From Poa pratensis (lineage: Eukaryota; Streptophyta; Magnoliopsida; Poales; Poaceae), in assembly GCA_947311845.1 (NCBI GenBank), contig CAMZMU010000049.1:10194969-10258968 (forward strand): a stretch of 64,000 nucleotides of DNA, written 5' to 3'. Positions 45,302-56,066 of the stretch are shown here, piece after piece. The notes below the pieces were generated by a model. It worked only from the letters and a program-made list of their open reading frames with translations, did no database searches and had not been told where the DNA came from. A program made the position numbers and the translations under genes. The first letter of the stretch is position 1. Every line of letters starts with the position of its first letter.

Positions 45302-46021
45302 GGTTGTCTCAAACAAGGTACGTGACTGACCAGAGCTCCTCCAGTCTCATAATTAAAATAATATCAAGGATGTTTTGATTTACCATCTTAAGCGAGTGAT
45401 TAATTAGGGAGTCAGTGGACAAACTATGTATGTGCATAGTTGGTGTCACTTTCAGTCACCTTAAGCTAGGTCGACCAGCACCAAGAAAATAAAAGAGCAT
45501 GTAATTAGTTTGACGGACACATCAACACCAAGTTGCTGAAACATTGGACATCCCAACACTAACAGCACATCCATATTATTTTTTAAGTGTGGAACCGTAT
45601 GTTATCTGATCATCAGAACAAGCAACCAACTCATTGCCAGCTTTTTCGTAGATAGCACTTGGCGCTACGTCCCGGCAAAGGCGCTGCCTCTCCCCGTAGC
45701 CATCCGCAGAACGGACAACTATTTGTTCAGAAATCTTCTAATGCCTGCATGAAAAATGAGATGGTAGCAGCTAGTCATAGGTTGTCCAACCAGACAAACT
45801 TTACGCGGCCAAACTTTTTTTAACTTTTATTTACACTGCAGGCCATCGTTATAAGGGCGATACAAACGATGAGCGTGAGCTTTCTTGTTGCTAACGACTT
45901 GTCTCATCTTCTTCCATTCCCATTTAAGTCACCTCAAAAATTTCCCTGGTAGAACGACATGTTTGACCTCCAACAGTGAGAATAGCTAGCGGTTCAAAGC
46001 GAACACGAATACCTTGGACCC

Positions 46022-46447
46022 ATGGCAGAACAGGTTGTTAACTCTCTGACCTCTGCCTTGACCGGTGAGCTCACCAGTAGAATGTTCTCCGGGTTGATAC
46101 AGAGATACAGTAAAGATGCAGCCACGAGCGAGAAGCTGCAGCGGCTGGAGATGCTGCTAATCAAGATCCACAGCGCCATCGAGGTGTCCGAGAAGCATAC
46201 CATTGAAAGCGCGTGGCTGCTGCGGTGGCGCGACAAGCTAAAGGAAGCCGCCTCACAAGGCGATGATGTGCGTGCCATATTCCTACAGCGGACCAAGGAT
46301 GCCCAAGCCACTAGCAATGTCGATGCAGCCAGCAGCAAGTTTATGCAACCTCTTCTTCTTCTGCTGCTGCTCCTGCTTCAGCTGTCGGTGCATTGTCTTT
46401 CACAAGGAATTCTCTGTCCGGTTGAAAGACAATGCACCGACAGCTGA
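46022..46447 (+). pseudogene. NLR-type coiled-coil module 5, truncated by an inverted duplication
   Basis: The ATG at 46022 opens MAEQVVNSLTSALTGELTSR, then SEKLQRLEMLLIKIHSAIEV, SEKHTIESAWLLRWRDKLKE and AASQGDDV. This is the cleanest Rx_N-like coiled coil in the cluster and the only one on the plus strand. The frame then shifts at about 46265-46370 and runs into a perfect inverted repeat at 46361-46464. In another frame the left arm codes APASAVGALSFTRNSLSG, which as I recall normally follows the coiled coil in this subfamily, so the left arm is original and the right arm is a flipped copy. The open frame ends at 46447. No NB-ARC follows. Confidence 0.7.
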
Positions 46448-46464
46448 AGCAGGAGCAGCAGCAG
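46361..46464. repeat. Perfect 42-bp inverted repeat with 20-nt loop
   Basis: Left arm 46361-46402 (CTGCTGCTGCTCCTGCTTCA...) and right arm 46423-46464 are exact reverse complements; the loop is CAAGGAATTCTCTGTCCGGT. A transcript would fold into a long perfect hairpin whose arm is NLR-subfamily coding sequence. Confidence 0.95.
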
Positions 46465-46654
46465 GAACTTTCACATCATTTTTACTCCCCATCCTGACAA
46501 ATAAACTTGTTGATCTCTGGTTACCAAGCATGCAAAAAGTAATCCTAATAGGATTATCCTATGAATTCCCGAATGTTCCCCGTCACTTTCTCAAGGGCTT
46601 ACTCTAAATGTTCTGATCACCGCAGAAATTACAGAACTAACTGATTCTAATATC

Positions 46655-47130
46655 GCTCAAGATTTTGCATGGAATTTACTAAAGAATATGGGCATCTTTC
46701 ATTTCAACGAAAGAGGTGTTGTGTTGGAGGTTTAGCTTACTATCAACCTTTAATGGCTATTTCTGTGGTGATTTTGTGGGGAGATTTAAGGTATATAATT
46801 AGAACGAAAAGGACATGTAAAATGAATAATAAGAAAACGACTAAAGGTACCAATATATTTAGTGAAGAGATAAATTAAAGAGAACATACAATCTAGTTAT
46901 CTGCCGAAGTAGTTTTAATCGCCCTGATGGCCGGCACTGAGATAAAATATTTGGTAACAGCAGAAAACTGATGCATGGTGCATATCTGTATTTGACTTGA
47001 AAAGGCATCTTGGATGCTCTTAGGAACAAAGGAATATTTAGGTAGCCCCTTATTGTGTCTTGCTAGAAGCTTTGACTGTTAAGAATTATCGTCCACTTCC
47101 ATTTAAGCTGTCCCACATGTGACTGGTCTA
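46655..47130. repeat. Duplicated segment, copy B
   Basis: Counterpart of 43140-43600. It contains no gene. Confidence 0.5.
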
Positions 47131-47607
47131 GCTTCACGACGTGAAGAACATGCCTACTTTATTGGCCAAAGCTATCTGACATGCTCTATAGAAGATTTAG
47201 TTGTGTATTTTAAATACGAACCAGATTTCTATTTGGTAATAACTAAGTAAAGAAAGGGTACAATTTTTAATTAAACAGTCGATCGGCAATTCAAGCACCT
47301 CTTGACAAAGTAAAGTTTCATACATAATCATCGTCGCAATCATCATGAAAACCTCTACATTTCATTATACACTGGGACAAAAAGTTACAAATTAAAAGAC
47401 CAAACTTGTAGGAGCGGGATAACATGAGAAATTCTAAAGATCTACATCAAGTGATAATCGATAATCTAAAACCGTTGGATGGGGACAATACATGACCGTT
47501 GCATAACTGTAAAATGCTCAACTGCTGCCTCAACACATGACCGTTGAGGAAGAAAACCAAGAGCATAAAATGACTAAATACGACAAGTAAAGCAAAAACA
47601 AACTTAG
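47131..47607. other. Spacer
   Basis: AT-rich. It holds a local repeat of ACATGACCGTTG (47490 and 47534). No gene is visible. Confidence 0.45.
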
Positions 47608-47988
47608 CTAAAAATCGGGAGGGAAAAGCCACATGGGAGTTTGACCATCACCGCACACGTAGTACCCTACTGATTTGATCCCCTCAACGCCGCCATCAAT
47701 GCTTTCGTCTTCCTTGTAGTACACACGACAACCCTCGTTGTTTGAGCTTGGCAAGAACTCCTTGGCGCTGTCAGGTATCCAGATTTTGTGACTGTAGCAT
47801 CTATGGTGGGAGTAGTAGATGTGGTTTCTCCGCGGACCGCCATGCTCACCCGTCGACACGGGCATCGCCTTTGAGCACGTCGGCCCCAAGAACAAGGCTT
47901 GGTCGCCCAAGCTCGTCACCTCTACCCACTTGCACAACTGTGTCATCGTCAATTCGTCCGGGTCAGCATCATACTTAATGTATTTCAA
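47608..47988 (-). pseudogene. C-terminal fragment of a DUF295 (F-box-associated) protein
   Basis: The minus-strand frame encodes LCKWVEVTSLGDQALFLGPT, CSKAMPVST, RNHIYYSHH and ends PMWLFPPDF then stop. WVEV..LGD.ALF.G and NHIYY are hallmarks of the DUF295 C-terminus found in many grass F-box proteins. The upstream F-box and most of the domain are missing: just before LKYIKYDADP there is an in-frame stop. No ATG precedes it, so this is a truncated relic of ~125 codons unless an upstream exon exists. Confidence 0.75.
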
Positions 47989-48199
47989 GAATATGTTTCA
48001 AGATGATTCACTGAAGGTAACTTATTCATTTCTATCAAAATGGATACAGAAAACGTGGTGGTCTATAACATCCAGTGACTAAAGGTTTTCACCGAGACTG
48101 AAAAAGGTCAAGAGCAAGCCCTTGCTTTGCACGTGTTTTCTGAAGACGTGTTTGGTAGGTTCTATGAAATATACCCAAACCCATAAAATGCGAAAAAAA

Positions 48200-48960
48200 C
48201 ATTTAGATGTGCAAACGTACAATTTTCATTTTCACATTGTATTCCATCCGTAAATAAGTCTATCCTCATCTTAAGTTGTTGAATAAGACCAACCAGGCCA
48301 ACAACGTAGGCTTATATGGGTCATATGTGCGACTTTGTTCACTCCTATAGGTCCTTAGTAGTGGCGGAGCTTCCCTAAGCCCAAATGGGGATGCACCCCA
48401 CTCCCTAATCCAGAAAAATCTTTTAAAAATACCCTCATTTTTGGGCTTCAAGTTTGAAGATTACTCAAACTTCAACTTTGTGGAGGAACTTTAAGTGTAG
48501 TTTACCTATATAAGAAGCAAAAAAGGTGCACATGCTGACCCCAACAGTGAAAATAAGAGGAAAATAGTTCGTGCAAAAGGGTTCAGAGTAATTAAAGAAG
48601 ATGAAAATGCGGAGCTTCGATGCTCGCTCTACTCTTACGCTCTCCTGGTGACGTTGTTGGTAGTTATGGTTGTTCTTCCTATGGCCACAGTTTCAGTGAG
48701 TTGATATAGGTACTACCATGACGATATACCGCTTGTTGTTGTGGGAACCACTTTAGAAACTTTATTTTGTAAAACCGTATACAACGAATGATAAATGTAA
48801 GTTGTGTTATAGGAATATGCACGCTAAATTTAATGGATGGGAATGCTTGAGTATTTGACCAATTAACACTCGTCAAGATTCAGAATATATCACAGAGATG
48901 TTGTATTCAAATTAATTGAAGTCGTAGATAACATGAAATCAACGGCCTAGAAAACACAAA
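48200..48960. repeat. Tandem-array unit: U1 (48200-48490) and V1 (48590-48960)
   Basis: U1 contains GTGGCGGAGCTTCCC, a gap, then AATCCAGAAAAATC and TACCCTCATTTTTGGGCTT. V1 contains GATGCTCGCTCTACTCTTACG and TTTAGAAACTTTATTTTGT. Both recur at 52470-52740 and 53335-54130. The array order is U-V-U-W-U-W-U-V. No protein is recognised. Confidence 0.7.
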
Positions 48961-49079
48961 TGATGTTAGGAGTATTTAGCCACAGTCAGTTGCGTAAAAT
49001 TAACTCTAGAACACAAAATGTATCTTCAACACTATGTAATACCTAAAAATCACTTTCCGAGAGGGTGCCACCCCAAAAG

Positions 49080-50290
49080 CCAATCATCGCTCAATAGTAG
49101 ATAGCTAGTGATGGAGCTTCCATTGAGCCAAAGGGGGGCTATGGCCCCCTCCCATAATCTAGAAAACTCCATAAGAATACCCTCAATTAGGCTTAATTTT
49201 TAGATATTACTCGAACTTTAAGTATACTTTAACGTCATATACCCCTCAACTCCATTGGGCCCCCTCAACAATATTTTCCAAGCTCTTTTTTAATAGAATA
49301 TTTGATTAACAACATTTTTAACATCAGTGTTCTTACTCCATACTTCAATGAGGCGATATTCTTTTCGAGCGAAGATCTTCATAAAAGTATGAGGACGCAT
49401 ATCAATCATGTTCAATTTACGATATATATATATATATATATACACATGTATTCGTACATTTATTTCTCTAATAGATGTGTATGTTAATTATCTTCTGTTG
49501 TAAGTAGATGTTTATCATGAACTATTGCATGCTAATAGATTAAAGGAAGAATTCTACTAAGCGGATAGGATCTCACCCTGGGCATCTTATAAGGACAAAC
49601 ATTCACCAGAACTGGTAAATTTACTAAATCACTTGTGTTGCACGAACTTGTTGCCTAACTCCATTGTTTTTACTATGCTAGTGATATGAATGATGTGCTA
49701 TAGGAGGGCACTTGAGATTCAATATGTTCTATACAAAATTAACATTGGTTAGATTAATTGTTCTATCCATTATTTTATTTCCACTCTTTGTTGATCATCA
49801 TATATTTTGACACCATTTAATACTTTGCGGCTAAACTAAATCTACAGAGAAATAGATTACTTGAATCCATCGTAGATATAAAATTCACCTACATTGTCTC
49901 TTTGTCAAGTCTGGATCAAGTTTTCACAAAGATCTCTTAAATAGATAACTTGAAACCATCTGATATCTGAAATGCACATGTGCCCTTCATTGTGGATTGC
50001 TTGCATTATTTAGGTAGGATCTGTGACTAGAAATGGAACAACAAAGAAGACTTATTATTATTTTTTGTCAAAATAGTGGGTGAATAGTATGATGAGGTAC
50101 TCATGAATGAAAATAAAGATAAGTGTTTAAACTTTACCTCATTTGTGTCATATATATTTGTGAACTTTTTATAAAAAGGGAGAGAACTTCCTTTTAAATG
50201 TTCCTTTTCTAGATATACTTTTTCAAACCAAAAAGGCACTTTTATTCCTGTATTTGAAATTCCTGGTGGTGGTTCACTTTCACATCAGTT
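49080..50290. repeat. Tandem-array unit: U2 and W1
   Basis: U2 (about 49106-49260) shows TGATGGAGCTTCC and CCCCCTCCCATAATC. W1 begins GATTAACAACATTTTTAACA and contains AGGAGGGCACTTGAGATTCA. W recurs at 50620-52260. Confidence 0.7.
49422..49442. repeat. (AT)n microsatellite
   Basis: About ten AT dinucleotides. Confidence 0.9.
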
Positions 50291-50319
50291 TGTAACCCAT
50301 AAATGACAAAGGGGCATAG

Positions 50320-50346
50320 CCCCCCCCCCCCCCCCCCCCCCCCCCC
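50320..50346. repeat. Homopolymer of 27 C
   Basis: It lies within array unit U3, where other units have a short C-rich stretch (CCCCCTCCC), so the C-run probably expanded from that motif. Confidence 0.9.
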
Positions 50347-51221
50347 ACCGCCCCTCCTACTATAGAAAACTCGTTAAGAATACCGCTTTATTAGGATTAA
50401 ATTTTAAAGGTTGCTCGAACTTTAAGTATAATTTATTTTAACATGGTGATGCCCTTCACGTCAGCGACCTAACTCACCGACCTACCAATTTTTTTTATCA
50501 TATTTTTTCTTGGCAACTAGTTGATTCCCTTTTGAACTACTTGGTGAATTCAATTGTTGCTTTCTCTTATGATCTTGTTTCTTTGTGATTCTTTGATAGT
50601 GCCGCCTATTTTTCTGAAGAGAGTATCAGATTAGCAACATTTTTTTTTCACATGAGTGTTTTGACTTCATACTTCTAAGATGAGGTACTCCTTTCGAGAA
50701 AATATATTCATATGTAAAAAAATGACGATGACAGATCAATCATGTTCTATTTATGAAAACTATATCCAGGTACTCATACATTTATTTATCTAACATGCAT
50801 GTATGTTAATTATGTTCAGTTGCCAGTATTCGACATTCATCTGAAACTATTACATTTACATGCTAATATATGGAAGGAAGAATTTTATTGAGAGTGTGCA
50901 TCTTATAGGTACAAACTCTCACATGAACTAGTAAAGTTACTATCTCCCTTTTGTTGCATGAAGTATATCTAACTTGTTGTCCAACTAAGCTATTTTACTA
51001 TGCTAGTGATAGGAATGATGTACTATAGGAGGGCACTAGAGATTCAAAATGTTTAAGATAAAATTGATATTGGTTAAATTAATTGTTTCTCCACTACTTT
51101 TTTTCCACTCTTTGATGATCTGCATATTGTTAACTCCATTTTCATACTTTTTTGCTAAACTAGACCACCAGAGAATAACACCATGCTATCATGAGGGTGT
51201 GTCCACTGTAAATATATCATT

Positions 51222-51614
51222 GGACACGGAAATCCATATTGGGTCATAGGTGTAGATGCACCCACTGCACGAAAATCATTTTTCAAATTGTCAAAAAATC
51301 CAAATAAAATTTTCGGATATACATCCGAACATTTTATGTTAGCACAAAAAGTTTCGTAAAGAAAAGATATTTTTTGTGAGCTGTGCAGAAAAGATAAATC
51401 CGGTGCATCAAAATGACTTTGTACGGGACATTTTTTTATCTTTTTTGCACAGGTCACAAAAAATGTCTTTTCTTTCCGAAACTTTTTGTGCTAACACAAA
51501 ATGTTCTGATGTATGTCCGAAATTTTATTTAGAATTTTTTGACATTTCATAAAAAATTTAAAAATATTTTACATAATGAGTGTATTTAGACCTATGACCC
51601 GAAACGCTGTGTCC
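51222..51614. mobile_element. Foldback MITE, 393 bp, long imperfect palindrome
   Basis: Ends are GGACAC... and ...GTGTCC, with GGGTCATAGG near the left and CCTATGACCC near the right. Interior arms include AGCACAAAAAGTTTCG and CGAAACTTTTTGTGCT. TCATT lies immediately outside both ends (51217-51221, 51615-51619), a possible target duplication. No protein is encoded. The superfamily is unclear. Confidence 0.8.
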
Positions 51615-51853
51615 TCATTGGACATCTCTGATATCAAATTCATCCACATTGTCTCTTATTAAGTCTACACCATGCATAAATATCCAAGCATCTCAAAGAT
51701 AAAGCTTGTTATCTGAACACCCTTAATCTCATGATAAAGTAAAACATAGTGCATTCACATTTCATAAATATATCTTAAAATAGAATATTTCAATTCATCT
51801 GATATTTAAAATGCATAGGTGCCCATCATTGTTGATTGCTTTTATTAATAAGG

Positions 51854-52032
51854 TAGAAGCTCGGAAAGAAGTGAGCCTCTAGCTCACTTTGTTAGGAAAA
51901 AGGATGTACAACCCATCCACCCAAGTTCAAATACTCACGGACGCAGATTTGGGTTTTCATTCATTAAAAAATGGTTGTAGGGGCTTGCCCTACCACATTC
52001 CTTTCAAAAAAAAAAAGATAGAAGCTCGGAAA
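51854..52032 (+). mobile_element. tRNA-derived SINE (Au-like), ~150 bp, with 14-bp TSD
   Basis: TAGAAGCTCGGAAA flanks it at 51854-51867 and 52019-52032. The insert has a degenerate A box (TAGCTCACTTTGTTAGG), a B box (AAGTTCAAATACT) about 45 bases later, and ends TTCCTTTC plus an A-run. Length, pol III boxes and layout fit the Au family, which is common in Triticeae. Confidence 0.85.
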
Positions 52033-52469
52033 AGAAATGGAACAAAACGCAAGACTTATTATTTTGTTCTTGTTAAAGGAGTGGGTGAAAATTATGATGA
52101 TGTACTCATGAATGAACATAAAGATAAGAGTTTACTCTTTACTACATTTGCATCATATAGATTTTTAGCTTCTAGATAAGGTAGAGAATTTCCTTTTTAA
52201 TGTTCCTTTTCTAGATAGTTAATAAAACCAAAAATACACTTTTATTTTATATTTGAAATTCCTGGTGGTGTGTCACAATTGTTAGTAGCTAGTTTCACAT
52301 CATCTTGTACGAACTGATTGTTGTATGCAGTCAGAAACTCATATAAAGCAACAACTCATCATCTTGCCTATGCATAATAAATTATGTGAAATTTTTATGT
52401 GTGTTATATTTGAGAGGGAAAGCCCAAAAATCAAAATCATGTTATAGTTTTTACTCCATGATATTTATA

Positions 52470-52740
52470 TTATTCAGGTTCAATTTTTATTTTCACATTG
52501 CATTCCATCCGTCAACAATTCTATCATCTCACAAGTCGACTTGCTTCACACCCCCCCCCCCCCCCTCCCAACTCTAGAAACATCCTTAAGACTACCCTTA
52601 TTATTAGACTTAAAATTGCAAAGATTACGCAAACTTTAATCTCCCCCCCCCCCCCCCCCCCCCCCACAGAGGGCTTTTTTATAATTTACCTTCTTAGCCC
52701 GTCAACTTTGATTTCACCCTCAACAATATTTGTGAAGCTC
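52470..52740. repeat. Tandem-array unit U4 with two C-runs
   Basis: It shares TTTTCACATTGCATTCCATC with 48230-48250 and the ACTCTAGAAACATCCTTAAG block with the other U units. Homopolymers of 15 C (52551-52565) and 23 C (52643-52665) are embedded. Confidence 0.75.
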
Positions 52741-52930
52741 CAAACACTATAGATAGAAAATGGTCAACCCATGGTTGCAAGCATTATTTGCTCATCCTCA
52801 CGACCACACACGTACCTAGTATAGAGTATTGATCTTTTTCACCTCACGAATCGTAAGCATCATGGATGTCGTCGCTTATATTAGGACCTAGCAAGGTGCA
52901 CCGGCTAACTACAAGGGTCTCTCTAGATCT

Positions 52931-52967
52931 CAGCTGACTGAGACTTAACTTAAGTCTCAGTCAGCTG
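52931..52967. repeat. Perfect 37-bp palindrome
   Basis: Arms of 18 bases (CAGCTGACTGAGACTTAA and its complement) around a single central base. It is immediately upstream of the GTAGCAAAA minisatellite. Confidence 0.95.
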
Positions 52968-52986
52968 ACGTCAGCCATGTTCCCGA

Positions 52987-53240
52987 TCTATGTAGCAAAA
53001 AAACACAAGCTATGTAGCAAAAAAACACAAGCCATGTAGCAAAAACGTCAGCCATGTAGCAAAAAAACACATGCTATGTAGCAAAAACGTCAGCCATGTA
53101 GCAAAAAAACACAAGCTATGTAGCAAAAAACACAAGCCATGTAGCAAAAACGTCAGCCATGTAGCAAAAAAACACAAGCCATGTAGCAAAAAAACATAAG
53201 CTATGTAGCAAAAAACACAAGCTATGTAGCAAAACTCAAT
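52987..53240. repeat. Minisatellite, GTAGCAAAA core, about 11 units of 20-22 bp
   Basis: Two interspersed unit types: ATGTAGCAAAAAAACACAAG plus CT or CC (22 bp) and ATGTAGCAAAAACGTCAGCC (20 bp). An 87-codon minus-strand open frame here is a by-product of the repeat (LLHGLCFFAT-type reiteration). Confidence 0.93.
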
Positions 53241-53334
53241 TGGTAGTACCAACCGACACCAAACACGAATCATAAAGCAACTAGCAAAACCGTAACTACA
53301 ATGTTGAAAAATAGAGGAAACAGTTCTTGTCGGT

Positions 53335-54130
53335 GAAATTAAAGAAGATGAGAAAGGAAGGCTTCAATGCTCGCTCTGCTTTGATGCTCTCGTTCTGGAG
53401 CTAATAGTTTTTGTTTCCCCGAAAAGTCGATTTGTAGCCCGGGCTACATGTAGCCCGGGTTTTTGAAAAATCAAAACCTGCAATTTTAAGTTGTAAAAAA
53501 TCTGAAAAAATCCTATAACGTAGATAATGATGGTTTCTACCCGTGTGCAAAAAATAAATACGAAACATTCTGGATTTTATCGTGTGTAAAAATGACAAAT
53601 TTCTAGACCTGGGTGGTGATTCAAAATCTCTCAAAATTGTCAGAATTTTGTCATTTCGCGTAGGGCGAAATACAAACTATTTCGAGTTGAAACTTTTCAG
53701 AAGCATAGATCAAGTTCGTTGTTAATATCTAATATTTTTTCCGAATTTTTCGAAAATTAAAAAGGCGATTAAAAATAAATAAAAAACCTGGGCTACATGT
53801 AGCCCGGGCTACAAATCACCGTACTCTTGTTCCCTTGCTATGGCTACAATTTCAATGGGAGTCGATGTAGGTAATACTCGAACGATATCCCGTGTGTTGC
53901 AACGGCGACCTCTTTAGAAACTTTATTTTGTGGAAGATATAAAACGCATGAAAAAGTAAGCTGCCTAATAGGAATATGCACTCTAAATTTAATCGTTGTA
54001 GAATGCTCGAGTATTGGACCAACTAACGCTCGTCAAGATTTAGAAATATACCTTATTGATGTTGCATGCAAATTAATTGGAGTTGTCAATAAGATGAAAT
54101 CAATGACCTGGTAAACTAATTTTGTGGATA
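53335..54130. repeat. Tandem-array unit V2, interrupted by a foldback element
   Basis: Matches V1 (48590-48960): AATGCTCGCTCTGCTTTGATG, TTTAGAAACTTTATTTTGTG, GGAATATGCACTCTAAATTT. The extra ~430 bases relative to V1 are the foldback element and its edges. Confidence 0.75.
53429..53817. mobile_element. Foldback MITE with self-palindromic ends
   Basis: The left end GATTTGTAGCCCGGGCTACA and its continuation TGTAGCCCGGGTTTTT are mirrored at the right end with one mismatch in about 36. Each end contains AGCCCGGGCTACATGTAGCC, itself close to a palindrome. No transposase is present. V1 at 48650 shows the array without this element. I could not settle the target duplication. Confidence 0.85.
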
Positions 54131-54901
54131 TCTTACATGAAGAGATAGATTATCATAATTACACATAATAGGTTTTCCTTATAAGAAGTATAGATATATA
54201 CATATATTTATGCATACAAATATTATTCAAGTGTTACCAACTAAGAAACATGACATTTTCCCACTAGAGGCTGAAGTACGCATTTTAGTTTTTTCTGCAT
54301 GCTCCTTTAAAAGCACTAAGAGGAGTATTGATGTATTTTGACCCTTGAATCTAAAGTATTGCTGTATTTGTTAATTTGGTTACCTCTGATGAGAAATTTT
54401 GATCCTTGACAAATTTCTGTATTTTATCTTGTGTAAAAATTCGAAATAAGTTACCTCTGATGACAAATTCGAAATAAGTTACCTCTAATGAGAATTTTTT
54501 ATCCCTGAATCTAAAGTGTTGATGTATTTGTTAATTTGGTTTAACTCTACCGTCGCTCGTACCCGCTTCAAACCACATAGCAGAACAAGAAAAAACGAAA
54601 TGGTGTGTCCCCCACTGACCTTAAAGGGTTTCATGGCTGAAAAACTTAATTAGTTACATCTTATACTACTATAGAAGCACTAAGAGGAGTCGATTGAGTT
54701 TGACTCATGTTAGAATTTTTTAAGAAGAGAAATAAGAAGAGGGGGTGGACCCCATGGATTATCATTATCAGAACCCACCAGTTCTTACAAAAGAAAGGAG
54801 AAAAGGAAACAGTCAAAAATAATTACTCAAAATAGTTAGAATGGATGATCATATCAGAATACTTAAATGCAGAGGACAAAAGGTAATAAACTCCTATTTT
54901 C
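54131..54901. other. AT-rich spacer with local duplication
   Basis: AAGTTACCTCTGATGA-like and TGTATTTGTTAATTTGGTT segments occur twice between 54350 and 54545. No gene is visible. Confidence 0.5.
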
Positions 54902-54903
54902 TA

Positions 54904-55051
54904 TTCCCTCCGTTCCAAATTCTAAGATGTTTTTTATATTTGAATAAATACTACATGTACGACTGAAACGAGTGAATTTACACACTAAAATACGTCTAGA
55001 TACATCCAAATAAAAAAAACTAAAATATCTTATATTTCGGAACAGAGGTAG
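54904..55051. mobile_element. Stowaway-type MITE (Thalos/Athos-like)
   Basis: TA-flanked; ends TTCCCTCCGTTCC and GGAACAGAGGTAG. The interior ACACTAAAATACGTCTAGATA resembles the common Triticeae Stowaway families. Confidence 0.85.
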
Positions 55052-56066
55052 TAAAACGGATCTACTGATTTTAGTTACTTCCCTGGACCGCCAAAGGAAT
55101 GATTGGGAGTGTATTGCTCTGTGCATTGTCCATATAGTATGATTAAGGGTCTGGACGGGGCAATGCTAGCTTCCTGTCCCCCATGGGCAAGAATGAAATT
55201 CCGATTGCCCACGGGCGTGTGCCATCCTTGTCGGACCGGATGGAACCAGGGATAATGTCGATGTCGGAGAGGGAGAGATAGAGGACACCGCCACCGCCCT
55301 GCCAGAGAAGAGGGGGAAGAAGAGACCGCCACCTCCATATCCCCCGCTGCCGGCACTAGCCGGACCGCTGGCCTCTCCGTCCTACCCCGATCTCTCCCTC
55401 CGCTGATCCGTGCCGGCCCGGGCACCCCTTTAAGCTCCGCAGTATCCACTTTCTTCTCCGCCGGCGCACCCCAACACCCCGTCCCTCCCCCATGCTAAGT
55501 CTATTGCTCGTCGCCGGCTCGCTCCATCCTCGCCGGACGCCTTCTCCTTCTTGCCTCCCTGGCTGTCGGACATCCGTGTGAGACAAGTTCTCAATCTAGA
55601 GTGTCACGTTCCTTGTTGTCCCGGAAAACTGGCTGGCCCAAATTTCTCCACCATCAATCTCAAATTCCGGCCTAACCCGGCCCGATACAGGAGAGTAAGC
55701 AGGCCGGACTCTCGTTCCAGCCTACAGCCCGTAATCCGTGTGAAAGCTTCCCAAGTTGACTCTGTTGTTGATCCCATTTTTTAGCAAAGTCAAAGCTTGC
55801 CTGACAAACTTGCCTTTTGCTTTTTGCAAAAGAATTTCACCGTTGATTTATATTCAGCTCCTCGCCATTGACTTGGCAACGCTAACCTGACATGAAGTTT
55901 AACAACCAAACGCGGTGGCTCCTTTTTTAGCCCCCTTTTATCAATGCGCCTCCGGCTCTGCTTTGCTTACTTCCTCTTGGAACCAGTCCTGCTGGGAACA
56001 AGTCCGGCCACGGTTTCCTCCTTTTTTCCAGCCCGTGTGCAACGCCAGCAGCCTAGCGAGCTTTGC
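55052..56066. other. Spacer with a GC-rich stretch, no gene assigned
   Basis: A GC-rich stretch (55150-55600) has a 124-codon minus-strand open frame (55075-55449) without a recognised domain. It could be retroposed or decayed gene sequence. Confidence 0.4.

Larger units (their letters stand above)
50300..52260. repeat. Tandem-array unit: U3 and W2
   Basis: U3 includes GGGGCATAGCCCC followed by a long C-run, then CTCGTTAAGAATACCGC. W2 shares GATTAGCAACATTTTT, ATCAATCATGTTCTATTTA and AGGAGGGCACTAGAGATTCA with W1. It is lengthened by a foldback element and a SINE. Confidence 0.7.

Noticed and set aside
52987..53240. Evenly spaced repeats that superficially resemble a CRISPR array
   Set aside because: The units are contiguous with no unique spacers, the context is plant nuclear DNA, and the pattern is a simple two-type minisatellite.
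53010..53273. Minus-strand open frame with repeated LLHGLCFFAT-like sequence
   Set aside because: It is a by-product of the minisatellite; there is no gene context.
55075..55449. 124-codon minus-strand frame
   Set aside because: No recognised domain and ambiguous context; kept only as GC-rich spacer.
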